A stretch of DNA of 64,000 bases from Cyclina sinensis (lineage: Eukaryota; Mollusca; Bivalvia; Venerida; Veneridae), in assembly GCA_012932295.1 (NCBI GenBank), contig JAAONU010000001.1, positions 57,881,693-57,945,692 of the forward strand, in the 5' to 3' direction. The translations under genes and the position numbers were made by a program. Shown here piece by piece: positions 37,899 through 51,900 of this stretch; positions within the stretch are counted from its first letter, which is position 1, and every line of letters starts with the position of its first letter. The notes beneath the pieces were generated by a model that worked only from the letters and a program-made list of their open reading frames with translations, was not told where the DNA came from and searched no databases.

Positions 37899-37944
37899 CA
37901 GTATAGAGCCTGGTCAGACTGCACGGATGTGCAGGCTGGCCTGG
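37899..37944. repeat. Perfect 12-bp-arm hairpin inside a repeat
   Basis: CAGTATAGAGCC (37,899-37,910) pairs perfectly with GGCTCTATACTG (37,933-37,944). The loop holds a second palindrome, TGCACGGATGTGCA. The surrounding TTAAGGG...GGTTAAGGGTTAA suggests a short element of about 160 bases. Confidence 0.7.
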
Positions 37945-38811
37945 CTCTATACTGGTGGCAAAGGTTAATCACTTTCGGTTCCAGCAGGTTAAGGGTTAAA
38001 CAAAGTCTTCTTCAAAATGCGTATTTAGTTAATTCTTATGAAATTGTTTTGTAGCTAATATTGAAGTCTAGATTCCAAAAATGAGATGATAATGTTTATC
38101 TAACTACATTGATATTACTCATTATAATGTAAGGTAACAATATCCGTATGCGGTACTTACAGAATAATTAGTTTGAATGGTAGAATATCTCAAAACCCAG
38201 TTTTAAACATGCTATATTAACTAGTTATGTGTAATCAATCCATCAAAATGTTAGAACTTGTTTCAACAAAAATAGATTGATGTCTCCATTACATATCAAG
38301 GGTTCAGTGCAAAACTTGTGTAACTGCAACATATAAAACTGGATGGAGATACAACAGTTCTGCATGAAACCCAATGTATCATATTTTCAAGCTTTTGGAT
38401 TATCTCTCATACATTATAAACAAATGATCTAAATTACACATAAAAAATGTCTTCGCTTAGACAGTCCCATTATCATCAAGTCTACATGCACGTTATGTTC
38501 ATACTTCCTAGTGTCTGTTGATATGTAAAATGTCTTTACTGCTTTTTTTGTAATTTTCTCTTAAATATCAGCTTCAAATTTATATTGAAGTCTATTTTGT
38601 CACAGGGACAGTACATCCTTCTTTCCACGTATATTTTACGTCAGTGTATTTGTATCAAAGTAACGCTTACCGGTACTACCCAGTAACAGTGTGTATAACA
38701 GGAGCTAATAAAACGTGTTCTTTCAAGAAATAAGCTCTTTATTATATTCCCTCAACAGAGAAACAAGTCAAGCTAGTTAAGACTAAAATGGAATTTTTGT
38801 TTCCATTATCA

Positions 38812-38970
38812 ATGACCTAGAGGGGTTAGAGCGCAGCATTCCCGATCCGGAGATCGCTGGTTCAAATCCCACTACGGGTGAAAGCCTCCAGTGAAAAACC
38901 GCATTCCTCATTTTCGGTTCGTTACTGGTCTGAACCCAGTAAGCAGTCATCGAGAGGGATTAATATAACT
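38812..38970 (+). mobile_element. tRNA-derived SINE, CATCGAGAGG-tail family
   Basis: The head has GACCTAGAGGGGTTAGAGCGC (A box region) and GATCGCTGGTTCAAATCCC (B box). The body contains GAAAGCCTCCAGTGAAAAACC, and the tail is AAGCAGTCATCGAGAGGGATT. It is the most complete of the three copies. Confidence 0.7.
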
Positions 38971-39366
38971 TCCCAAATGATGTAAAGTAAATAAGTTTAA
39001 ATTAAACCTATATAATTATGTAGAACAGTCCGTACATTGTGCAACAAATCATATTTCAGCTGTTTCAATGGGACAATCCATGTAACGAAAGAATTTAAAA
39101 AAAAGAGTAATCTCATATTTAATCATGAAATACGACTTAAATACAGGACTTATCAACAAAACATTCCAACAGCAATGGGGTGTGATGAAATTGTTTAAAT
39201 AAAACTATTGAAGACTGTTTCTGACTTTTTTCTAAAAGTTTAAGTAAGAAAGCTGGCACTTCTTAAATAGCATGATCAGTTGAAAAAGACCTTCCACTTT
39301 CAGTGATTGTTTAGGGATATCTACCAATTAATGACAGCAAAAGTAGAGAATTTTCAAGTCATGGTC

Positions 39367-39428
39367 AAGTGGGTATTTGAACCCACAATCTCCAAGCCTG
39401 ACATTATGTCCTTTCACCACGGCACCTT
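39367..39428 (-). repeat. tRNA-like sequence
   Basis: On the minus strand GTGCCGTGGTGAAAGGAC and GGGTTCAAATACCC stand at A- and B-box spacing. The head is too degenerate for a working tRNA. Probably a SINE remnant. Confidence 0.45.
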
Positions 39429-41071
39429 TTGTTAATTATTATAATATCTCTCTGAAAAAGAAATACAGATGTGTTTCCAGTAATAAGTCACCGTCTAAAT
39501 ATCTTTCTATCATAACTCAAATATATAGACCAACAAATGGTAGTAACAGGAAATTCTAAGGAAAAAAGAGAATCACTAATTGCAGAAGGAATTTAAGGTA
39601 TCATTTTAACTAAATATTTCAAAGGTATATGAAAATTAAAAATAAAAGCATATTAACCAACCGCTAGTTTGAACGAGTATGCCCCACTTCAAAGAAGACT
39701 GAAGTATACTTTTTTGCAGATATGAATTGGTCGGTAGCCCAGTTTGTAACCGATCAATAACTTCCAATAACTAAGGATGGTTAAGAATGAAAGATAGAAA
39801 ACCCTATAGTTTTTGGGCAAAAAGGGTCAGAAAGTCAAGCTCTTTGGTTCACTTAATAAACATTTTTTGATCAAAATTCATGAACAACTGCAGTACAGAG
39901 GACCAGGATGATTGGGCATGATGAGTAGAGAAACTTTCATTTTAGGCCTAGAGGAGGAAAGGTTAAGCTCCTAAGGGGCAAGCATTTTGAAAACTATATT
40001 CAATTACTCAAGAACAACTGCTCCCAAGACATTCAAACTTTACAGGATGGTAAGGCAGGATAAATATATGAATCCCAGTTTTGCCCAAAAGTTTAAGACA
40101 AAATGCAATTCTCTTTTTTAAATCAAGGTCAATACTCAATAGTTTTTCAAGCTGATCTACAAAGTTAACATTCTTAGATTAAAATCTGCTACTAAGCTTC
40201 TTTGTTAATTCATGGGTTAATTTTGAATGGACAGATCATGACCCTAGCAAACAGAGAAACATTTGCTTTAAATAGGGAATTGATAAAGTCCATGCTCACA
40301 TATTATTTGCTTTAAAATAGGTCCTTTTAAATAAATAAAACAACTAGGAAGAAGAAAATTCATAAAATGCATTTATTTCCATAAAATGTTAAATACATCT
40401 ACTGGATAACAAGTTACCTCATATATAATATTCTAAAATAATTCTAAACCTTATTAAACAGACTCAAAATTGTATTATGAAAAAAACAGATCAATCTCCT
40501 ACTTGTTACAGATGTGAATCTTGTTAAAAATCACCAATAATGTTATAATCTTAAGGGAAAAAATTGCTTTCTGTTCTAAACAAAAACATTTTTTTATCTA
40601 AATAACCTTTCTCAATAGGAAAAGTCAATCTTGTGACCTAACATTATTCAAATCTTTTTTATTCCGTTGGTTTAAACCAGAAAGTTTCATCATCTATTAG
40701 CACATAGAACCTCTTCACTTCCATCAATAAATGGATTATTTTATTTGTTCAACTTAATTTCTGGGAGGAAGAGTGTAAAAGTGGAAACTTGACCCTTAAA
40801 TTTTATGAAATATTCAACCATGTGTTCAGACAAGATTCTAGTTCAAATTATGCACAGAACAGTTTGTCAATGTCAGTGAATATGAGCATTATTCAAACCA
40901 AAAGCAGCTCTTTTTTTCATCATTCAGAACTAAAGGAAATAATCTCATTTAGCATGATGTCTTTTGCAATACATGTCATATAATGTTGGGGAATTTTTGT
41001 GCAGAGTTAGTTGAGTACCACTGATAAATCAACAAATTTACAGCTGATATGCTATATATCAAGTTTTGACC

Positions 41072-41295
41072 TTTAATATGTGGCCTTGACCTTTGATCTC
41101 AAGGTTATCTTGAATCTTTATAGACCAATTCTCAGTTTGGATAAGCAAAGCTATGTACAGTTATGGCCCAGCATTTACTTCTGTTTAATATGTGGCCTTG
41201 ACCTTTGATCTCAAGGTTATCTTAAATCTTTATAGACCAATTCTCAGTTTGGATAAGCAAAGCTATGTACAGTTATGGCCCAGCATTTACTTCTG
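41072..41295. repeat. Two 112-bp tandem copies
   Basis: The segment from TTTAATATGTGGCCTTGACC to CAGCATTTACTTCTG occurs twice in succession with about one difference. This indicates a recent duplication. Confidence 0.92.
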
Positions 41296-43369
41296 TTTTA
41301 TGAAGCCTTGTATTTGGCATCAAAATAAAGCAAAAGGACAGACATCTGTGCTTAAGCAACTTGAAATCTAAGTCTGTGAAAAAGTTAAATACAACTTAAT
41401 CTCACAAAGTGGGACCGTTACCTTTGTGGAACACAACCATAACTAACACAAAGAAACTGAATGCCACATTATGTTTGACTATGCTCAACTTGAGAATAAA
41501 AGAGATACTTTGTGCAAGCTTATACCTTAAATGCTCTGACCTTGACCTACTGACCTTGAAGAAGGTAAACATAGGGAAACACAGTATCAACTTATTCTAA
41601 CATCCTCTGTGTAATAAAAACCATTTTCTAGATATAAATGATTAACCTAATTCATGCAAGAGGCAAGCATACTAAACAACCATTGGGTCAACCATATTAG
41701 CTCAACAAAGTATCTGAAACATATTCTTGTTAATCAAAAGGATGAACTTATCTTGTGACATACCAGATTACAGCATGAAATGATTTTGTTGCACTACCTG
41801 ACCTTCACACTAAGTATTCCAACAATACTACCTCCATGTTATCATTGTTCTTCTTGAATATGCAATTTTATTTAAAATAAGAATTTCAAACATGTTCAAA
41901 AAATAATGCTATAAATATTTCATTTTTAAAGACAAAATAAAGCAGGAACCAGTCAAATAAACGAAATGAAAAGAAACAAACAATGAAAAAGTTAGTTAGT
42001 CTAACACCCTCTGAACTCTCCAATGTTAGGGTACTAATCTAATACTTGACACACACATACTGGAACACTGAACACGTCATATAATTAAATTTTGATTAAA
42101 CCTTGAGACAGATATACAACTCATTATGCATAACAACAGATATGGATTTTCATATAAACTATGAAAGGTGCAACATCTTTTCTTAAATTTAACACAAACT
42201 GGAAACTATGCCAGTATGCATGTTTGTGCAAATAGTAAATACTCTTCTAATATAAAGTTCACATTTCTATAATTCAGATCTCTGATTCTTTTGTTACGCT
42301 GAATCCAAGCTTTTTTTTTATTTTTAACACATTCAGGACTCATTATGAAATGACATTTACTTGTCAACAACTTGGCCAAATGAGAATTAAAAAAAAATGT
42401 ATGGATAATTATGATAATGTTTTTTTTTTCTCTTTATTTTTCAAAATGAACATGTTTTGAGTAAGTCTTCTCTCACTTTGTCTTCCTGAATTCTTGTTTT
42501 CATGCACTAACTTCAAGAACAAACTATATAAAAGAATCTGATAAAATTAAATAAAAATATCTAGAGCTAATAGCAAACAAAACAAGGTTTGGATGGGGAA
42601 TGTTATTTACAGATATGTATTGAGTTAGGAAAAATGCAACAAAAACATATTATTTTCAATTATCAGTTCTGGATTAGAAAACAAACATAAAAAAATTAAT
42701 AAAATGAGCAAACATATGCATATGAAAGGGCTTAGGATTCTAATTACTGTAAACAGCTACAAACTTGATTACCTGAAATCAAATTCTATGTAAAAAGCTC
42801 ACACAAAATTCAGTAAAGTTTGGCATAAAAACTGCAACCTTTCACTAGCAAAAATATTAAGTATGAATAAAATGACAAACTGAATGAATCTGGTACAAAT
42901 GAAGCTATTACGAATATAGCTACTTTGGCTTATCATCCAGATAACTTAACAATCAATCAAACTTTATTTTTCATTCAACATTTATTTCTTGTAAACTACC
43001 GTAATTATTACATCAGATGTTAAGACATAAGGATTTTTTTCTGGAATTACAACAATCTATACACAAGTCATTGGACTGCTCATATCTATCTAGACTGGAT
43101 AAGTAGTTGGTCAATTTATGTTTCACTGAATTTCTAAACTGACAAATAACTGGTCAATTATAACCAGACTTATATATTACATATTTCATTCAATCTGGTG
43201 ACTTAGAAATTCTTTAACATCAAAATCTGCATTAAGATTTCTTACATGCTAGAGCTTAATGAAGTAATTCCTACGTAAACAGTTAAAGTATCTAAAATAC
43301 TGGAAGACTTTACATAAAGAGTCAGGTTAATGATACAGATCATTGAGACAATCACTCTGAGTATTCACA

Positions 43370-43878
43370 AGAATTTCCTTTGAGCTTCGACCTTGTTTTT
43401 GACCCCACATGACCAAATTTCAAACTATCCCACAGATTATCAAGACAAACATTTTGGCAAAATCGGGCACAAAAAAATTTATCTCTAAGCTGTTTTCATG
43501 ATTTTTCACTGATCTGTAATGGTGACTTTGCTTTTAACCTTATAATGACCAATTTTACTCTCATCAGAGACATCATTAAGACTCAAATGTCAAGAAGATT
43601 AGGTGACTTCTAGAGTGTTCCCAAAGTTTTCTACTGATCTAGGCTGGTGACCTAGCTTCTGATCTCTTATAACTATAACTCAAAGTCATCCTTTAGATCA
43701 ATCAAACAATATTCTGAACCAGTTTCAAATGTGATCTCTAGGAGATGTTTTCCATTTCCGTATGGACTACATCTTAAAGAAGGTCAATGAAGAATTTTGA
43801 TGATACACAAATGGTTACTAAAAAATAGATAAAATCACAATTGCTCACCCAGAATTTTCTCTGCTCAGGTGAGCTTAA
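43370..43878. mobile_element. Fragment of the GACCTAGTTTTTGACC repeat, hairpin end
   Basis: Diverged monomers contain GACCTTGTTTTTGACCCC, ATCAAGACAAAC and GGTGACCTAGCTTCTGA. The segment ends in GCTCACC (43,845-43,851)...GGTGAGC (43,868-43,874), the same terminal hairpin as the longer copy at 46,303-47,812. Confidence 0.6.
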
Positions 43879-45797
43879 GATTTAAAAACAAAATCAATCT
43901 TAGCAAACTAGCTGTGCATTGCAAGCTATCAAATAAATCTTTCAGTGTCAATATTCATGGAGGTGAAAATACTAAATTAACTATGCTATAAAAATGTACC
44001 ATAAAAAGATAAAGATTTTTCTAAAGACAAGAGCAACAGAAAATATGATGCTGGTCGAAAAAAAATCTTCCTAACTAGATAAGTAGAGTAAATGCTGTAG
44101 AAAAAACAATAACAGCAAAAAATGAAGCTCTGCTGAAATATAAATCTATATAAAAAGTCATATTTCATAAACATGCCAAACTTTCTGAGTAAAGAAAGGT
44201 ACCTGTACATGCACATCAAGTTTAGAGTATTTAAAGGACTTATTGCAAGGCAAAAACTAATATCAATGTCATATTTTTTTCTTGAAAAAATGTTTACTTA
44301 TCCATTTTTAACCATTGCAATTTCTTTCATATTGCTTGTATAAAAACACACATATCTGAAACTGCTGTTGTTGTTTTTCCTGAGATTTTTGTACAGTCTC
44401 TTAAATCTAAAATACATTTAGTAAGTATAATTTTCCAAAATATATAGGAAAAGAAGTTACAAAATTATTTCAACCACAGAATTTTTTCATTGCTGTTTTT
44501 AAAAAAAATACATGGTTTAATTTCCTTAATTGTTTTTGGAAAAAGGCAATAGGGAAATTTTCTCAAACTTTCTAAGACACTTTAAAATCAATATGCCTTC
44601 ACTATTCAAAATTATATGTATAAAATACACAAAAAGTTCAAAACTGTGAAACACAATATAAAAGTTGTTTGAATTAAAAACATGACAACAAAATATGCCT
44701 TACACAAGATGACACCTAAATTAACAAGTATTTTTGAAGACCATTATTTGGAAAGAAATGAAAAGCTAAAAAATGGTTGTCCAGGGACCACATTTTAACA
44801 GTCTTTGTGTAGTGATTATCATTACAAGACTGTACTATTCTCTTCAAGTAAGAACCCTGTCTTTTGTAAGCAGATGGTTCACGTACACAGGTAACCACAT
44901 AAACAGGTAACTCCTGTATAGAGTGTGCAATCAGGCTTTGTTTAACCTTGTAATAGATTTATCTAGAGGATGGGTTATAATTATAATAAGTGTATTTGTA
45001 ACATGTACAAACATTTTCATCCAATTACTTTGTCTTTTGGCTAATTTCAGATAAGAAATGCTAAGGTTTGGACCTGCCAGACACACTGTCCAAGACGCTT
45101 GTAAAAAAAAAAGGTATCATGTCAGCTTTTGTTTGTTTTTCACAAATGTATATTAAAAATAATCAAAATCACCATAGATGAATATGACTGAATGTAAAAT
45201 TTAACAAAAAAAGGATTCACTGAAAACACAACATTGACTTGTGTCACTTGGTTTATGCCTGGTGGATTCTTATTTGTAAAATAATAGGTAAAAAAGGGTA
45301 ACGAAAATGCTATTTATAAACAAAAACATAAAATAGAAACAGAATTAAACAAGACCGCTTGGTGTTAACATCAACTGTGATGCCACTAGAAATACATACA
45401 CATCTCTATGTATCTACCTTGCTTCTCTGACAACACATTCAATTCTACCAAGACCTGACAAAATAACATCTTTATGTTTTAGTTAACATGAAAACATTAA
45501 GTCATGTAAATTGCTGAAGTAATTGAACAATCTTGTAACACTGGTTTTATTTCTGGAGTTTAACTATTTCATACTTGCTTCATAATTCTTATGACCTATG
45601 AAGAGCAGAAGTGTACATCTATAAAATGTACAGTGTTCAAAATGATAACAATAAATATACATTCTGATATATTTCTCGTAACATTTTGGTAAAAATGTAC
45701 AATATGGTTTATGCTCTTTTACTACAAACATTATCTGAACAACTTGTGGGAATACATGTATTTAATGTGACTGATAAGCCCAGCCTAATACAGTTTA

Positions 45798-45913
45798 TTA
45801 TTCTATATTGATTTCTTGGGCAGGAGGAATGTCTCCCATATCTTGCATGACTTTTTCATTTGTCTCCTTCTGCATTTTGCCCTCATATGAACGTATATCA
45901 TCCATTGACATAT
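45798..45913 (-). CDS. PITPNC1: PITPNC1 last coding exon (116 nt)
   Basis: The acceptor is ATTACAG. The first two bases complete the Asp before MSMDDIRSYEGKMQKETNEK. The frame ends at TAA (45798-45800), followed directly by a second TAA. The C-terminal helix is the family's lid-side helix. The tail after it is short and ends AQEINIE. The 3' UTR limit was not determined. Confidence 0.93.
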
Positions 45914-48900
45914 CTGTAATATATGACAAAATATTTTAATCAAAACATGCTCACTGAGGTAATAGTCTTATTTCATAACTATACAGATATATGAGCACTC
46001 ATTTTAACACTGCTTTTCAAATACATGTGCACCATGATAGTTAAGGGTGGCGGGGGCACAGGGGGGCTAGAGGATATAGCACAGTGAAACCTTCGTCTCT
46101 GGTTTAGAAGATCTAAGGTTTGAGGCCAAGCTAGACCATAAGGTCTTTCCTTGTGTAGACACCTCAGCTTTACATATCTTAGTTTACCAAGCTGTAAATG
46201 CCAGTAACAAAAGTTAATTTTTTGAGTGATTAATTCTTTCTAGACAGTGTATTGAGAGAAATTCAAAAAATTAGAAAATTTGGCATTGTATATATGATAC
46301 AAAACAAGAGGACCAAAATGGCCCTGGATCACTAACCTGACCATGAAGTGAAACATTCTGACAAAGTTTCATGATGACTGGATAGAAAATGTGGCCTCTA
46401 GATTGTTAAAAAGAGTTATTTTTAATTTGACCTGATGACCTAGTTTTTGCCCAAACATGATCATGATACAAAAACAAATGACATGTCATCAAGAAAAATA
46501 TTCTGACGGTTTCATGATGACTTTTATGGAAAAAGTGGCCTCTAGAGTGTTAAAAAGGTCTTTCTATGATTTGACCTGGTGACCTAGTTTTTGACTCAAC
46601 ATGACCTTTATATACAAAAAACATACACGTCATTAAGACAACCATTCTGACAAAGATTCATGACAATCAGATGGAAAATAAGGCCTCTACAGTGTTCACA
46701 ATGTTTCCTAGGGTTTGACCTGTTGACAGTATTTGACCCAACATGATCCATATACAAAAAGAGCCTAGAAGTCAACAAGCTAAACATTTTGACAAAGTAA
46801 CATGATGTTTGGCTGAAAAATGTGGCCTCTAGTGAGTTCAAAAGTTTTTTTTCTAGAATATGACATGGCGACCTAGTTTTTGACCCAACAAATCCCATAT
46901 ATGAAAAGTGCCTAAAAGTCATCAAAACAAACACCACTGTTTCATGAAGTTTGGATGGAAAAAGTGGCCTCTAGAGTGTTCAAAAGGTTTTCCTAGGACT
47001 TGACCTGGTGACCCAGTTTTTGAATCAACATGACCAATATATAAAAAGAGGCTAGAAGTCATCAAGACAAACATTCTGACAAAGTTTCATGATGATTGGA
47101 TGGAAAAAGTGGCCTGTCACAAGGTTTTTCTAGGACTTGACCTAGTGACCTTATTTTTTATCCAACATGACCCATAAATATAAAGACCCTATATATAAAA
47201 AGAACCTACAAGTCATTAAGCTTAACATTCTGACTAAGTTTCGTGACAACTGGATGAGAAAAAGGACCTCCAAGGTGTTCACAAGGTAAATGTAGATGGA
47301 CGACAGTCAGAAGACGGACAATTTATTTCATGTCAAATTTCAGAACTCGAGACCTTATGGTTTCATACTAGAAGAATTTTGAAGATTTCACTCTATATTT
47401 CTATGTAAAACAAGTGACTCCAATTGCAGCGCCAACAGTGACCCCAAGGACATCATTTGAGCAAATTTTGTAGAGGTCCACTAGAATATGCTACACATCA
47501 CATTTCACCTCTAAAATTTTTATAGAGGTCCACTAGACGATGCTACACACCAAACTTCAGACCTCTGGCCCTAGTAGTTTTAGACAAGAAGATATTTTAA
47601 GTTTTTCATTCCTGTTTCCATAGCAACCAGAGTTCTGTGTGAAATAAAAATTTTTGAAAATCTTTGGAAGGGCTTCAAGCAAGGAATATCCCTGGCAAGT
47701 TTCATCAGCTTTGACTTTGTAGTTTAGGAAAAAATGTCATTTAGAGGAAATGTTGACAAAGGACGACATCACAAAAGCTCACCATTAGCACATAGTACTT
47801 AGGTGAGCAAAAACATCTGTATTTTAGAAGAAACGTTTGCAAACAGAAGGAATTAAAGATGAAATTTTAATGCACTAAAATTGCATTGAACCAGGTGAGT
47901 ATTGTTCCTTTCTCTTGGAAACATACAACAAACACACAGTTGTACTGAACATGTGCTAAATACATACCTATCCAGTCATCCAACCATGATATTGCCTGTC
48001 TGTGTCCATAAAGATTAACATCTCTACACAACTGAAAACATAATACACAATCAGATAGCATGAACAGTTAAATGTTGTCATTAAGTCAACTGACTGTGAC
48101 AAAAAGCCCTAATCAAATGGTGTACTGCACCAGAGCTTGAAGTTATTTCACACTACACCATCTGAGAAATATGTAAGGGCCCAGTGAAATAAAATAATCA
48201 AGTATCATATGTGAGGAAGTTTCAGCATAAAGTGGATTTGACTTAATCACCAACAATTTTCTTATATGTGAGGAAGTTTCAGCATAAAGTGGATTTGACT
48301 TTATCATCAAAAGTGGATTGACTTTATTATCAACAATTTTCTTATATGTGAGGAAGTTTCAGCATAAAGTGGACTGACTTTATAATCAACAAATTTTCTT
48401 ATATGTGAGAAAGTTTCAGCATAAAGTGGATTTGACTTTATAATCAAAAGTTGTTTGACTTTATCAACAATGTTCTTATATGTGAAGAAGTTTCAGCATA
48501 AAGTGGATTGACTTTATAATCAGCAATTTTTCTTATATGTGAGGAAGTTTCGGCATAAAGTGGATTTGACTTTATCATCAAAAGTGGATTGAATTTATTA
48601 TCAACAATTTTCTTATATGTGAGGCAGTTTCAGCATAAAGTGGATTGACTTTATCATCAACAATTTTCTTATATGTGAGGAAGTTCAGCATAAAGTAGAT
48701 TTGACTTAATCACCAACAATTTTCAACAAATTACAAACAAGTAGGATAAGTGAAAATGAAAAACAACACATCACCAACAGTTAAGTTGGTGTTTTTTTAC
48801 TGGTTTAACGGTTTTGGTACAAGAACAGACCTACATCACTACTTACAAGTTAAATAAGCAATGCAAAAGTGGCCAAAATAAACTAGAACTATCGCTGAAT

Positions 48901-51900
48901 GCGATTCATACCCCCACCAATGTCCTTGACAGAAGACAACATGGAAAGGTGGTTAAGGGAATAACTTTAGTGGCACAAATACATATACATAAAAAGAAAT
49001 TATCTCTGGTGAAAAAAACAAACAAATTGTACAGGTAATAGTATAAATATATATTGTCAAATCATGTTCGAAACAGTTACAAATAACCTTTCATTTTCCC
49101 AATGTACTAAAACAAACAAAAGCAGTGAAGTTAAGAAAATAGCATAATTATGTCAAAATGTAATTAAGAGTGGAAAAACTTTGCATACTGAGCTTACTTG
49201 TTCTAGTTTTAGAAATATTCAAGTACATGTTAAAATTTCAGAACATTTTCTAAGTCAATTTTTGACCTTCAAGTGTGGCCTTGACCTTAAGCTGGCACAA
49301 GGGTAAGATGGGTTCTGCATATTGCCCAGTTGGGGTGAACATTTGAGTCAAGTTTGAAGAAAATCCTTCCATTAGTATAGAATTTATAGAGCGGACATGA
49401 CATATTGTCTAGTATTGATTGTAAGTAAATTAAAAGACTAAAAAAGGGGCATAACTTTGTCAAAATGCAATACAGAGTTATAAAACTTGACCTGCATATC
49501 TTACTTGTGATACCTCATTATATCTTTTAAGTTTTAAGCAAATACCTGTGCTAGTTTCAGAAATATTCAAGTACATGTTAAAATTTAAGAACATTTTCTA
49601 AGTCAATTTTGACCTTCAAGTGTGACCTTGACCTTAAGCCGGCACAAAGATAACATGGGTTCTGCACATAACTTTGTTGAGTTGAACATTTGAGTAAAGT
49701 TTGAAGAAATTTCTCCAATAAGTATAGGATTTATAGAGCGGACACGACATATTGTCTAATATTTGATTGTATGTAAATTTGAAGACCTTAAAAGGGGCAT
49801 AACTTTGTCAAAATGCAATACAGAGTTATGAAACATGATCTGCATATCCTAATTGTGACACTTCATATATATTTTAAGTTTCAAGCAAATACGTTTTCTA
49901 GTTTCAGAAATATTCAAATACTATTAAAATTTAAGAATATTTTCTAAGTCAATTTTTGACCTTCAAGTGTGACCTTGACCTTAAGCAGGCAAAAGGGTAA
50001 CATGGGTTCTGCACATCCCCTTGTTGAGGTGAACATTTGAGCCAAGATTAAAGAAAATCTTTCAATTAGTGTAGGACTTGCAGAGCGGACACAACATAAT
50101 GTCTAATATTTGATTGTTTGATATTTGACCTTCAATTGTGACCTTGACCTTGACCTGACACATGGGCAACATGGGTTCTGCACATCCCCTTGTTGAGGTG
50201 AACATTTCAGCCAAGTTTGAAGAAAATCTTTCAATTGGTATAGGATTTATAGAGCGGACACGATAATGGAGACGGACGGACGGACGGACGCGACAAAGTG
50301 AAACCATTATAGCGCCCCCCCCCACCCCCCCACACATTTTGTGGTGGGGGTATAAAAAGTCAGACCTTGATTCACCTGCTGTGGCTGAGCCTCTCTTTAA
50401 AAGTTGATATACAGTGAACTATTATGTTGTTTCTGTACTGTTTTCATTTTTTTTTCTTTTTTTTCCAAATTAACCAATCAGAATATATTAGCTAATGTAG
50501 AAATCTGTATTATTACAAACTGAACCAAAAATCTGAATATTTCTGCATAGCTACACACAAGAAAGAAGAAAAAAAAGAATAACTTCCTTCAACATACCTT
50601 CTGTGCATATCCTTCAACTTTAGTCTGTAAACCCCACACTTCAAAATAACATCGAACAACTTTATATGAACACATGATTGGTTTGCTGGTATCCTGAAAC
50701 AAGGAAACAAGGTCTGCTAAGTTAAAACAAAATATACATTACAGCAAAAGTTTTCAAAACCTATTTATACGCTTTTATTCTGCAATGAACCCAAATGAAA
50801 AACTGAGATTTCTGTAAGAGTACTTCTACTTTTGACCTTTCAGGCAGATTTAAATTGGTGAAAAACTTACCTGCAATTTCTTTATAGTTGCACAAAACAG
50901 TCCTTTTTTAAACTGTCAAAAATGTGTTAAAGGCGAAAATGGACAGCCAAGTCTAGTGTTTAATGCACAAGGTGTACTGGTATGTTGAAAGGACAAAGGT
51001 TGAGGTCACGGTATCACACTTGAGGTCAAACCTCTAGATAGGAAATTTTAGATTTTCAAGACTTTACTTATAGCTTGTACAATTTGTAAATAATGTAAAT
51101 AATGGACAAAGCTTGGCACTTAAGTTTTGCCCCTGCCCCCACCCACTCCTCGCACCCCCCAAAAAAACTTGTACAGTTATAGTTTCTGGCAAAATTATAG
51201 CATATTAATGAAATCATAAAATATCTAGTTCTACATCAATAAATATCAAAGGTCTGCATTAACTGTAGTAAGTATTCTGAATAACTATTATGACCAAGTA
51301 ACTCTGAATGATGAAATGCTTACCCTCCAGTCTTTTCCTAGAGGCCCTCTGCCTGTTTTCTTTGACTTAAACTTTGTAAGGTCCTGAAAAGAAGACAATG
51401 GCTTATCAAACAAGGGTGGGCCAACAGTCAAACAACTAAAAAACTTTTTTTTTTGTTTACTATTGTGGGGGCTTGGCTGAGTGGTTAACGCGTTGGACTA
51501 GTAGCCTTTGTTTCCTTTGAGCAAGAAAGTTTACACTCATTGCTTAGTGCTGGTTGGTTCCAGGAACGGATTTGAGAGTGTGTCTATAAGCTAAAAGATT
51601 CCTACACAATTGAACTAAAATAAATTTGGTATAAACTAACTCAAAATAATTAAACTTTTCATGAGATGTCGGTCATATGTGAAACTGCTTCAATGAACTA
51701 ACTTAAATCATAAGAGATCATTTTGGTCTCTCTATATACAGACCAAAGAAACAATATTAAGGAAACAAGAAATAGGAAATAAAAGGACTTCCAATGACAG
51801 CCAGTGTCCTTTAGAACATAAAGAGCATGATGGTGAACTTGGAAGTAAGTAATAACTTTTAAAGCTGAAGTATGAAGTTATGATACCAACCTCTTCCTCT

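Larger units (their letters stand above)
39430..45797. other. Long gene-free, AT-rich stretch, partly possible PITPNC1 3' UTR
   Basis: No exon was recognised on either strand. The part next to 45,798 must be 3' UTR of the minus-strand PITPNC1 gene; its end is unclear because minus-strand AATAAA signals are frequent. A tandem duplication (41,072-41,295) and a repeat fragment (43,370-43,878) lie inside. Confidence 0.4.

Noticed and set aside
46608..46937. Minus-strand frame of 109 codons
   Set aside because: It arises from in-frame monomers of the tandem element and carries no protein signature.
46303..47812. Spaced repeats as a possible CRISPR-like array
   Set aside because: The units are contiguous diverged monomers without unique spacers, in a eukaryotic intron.
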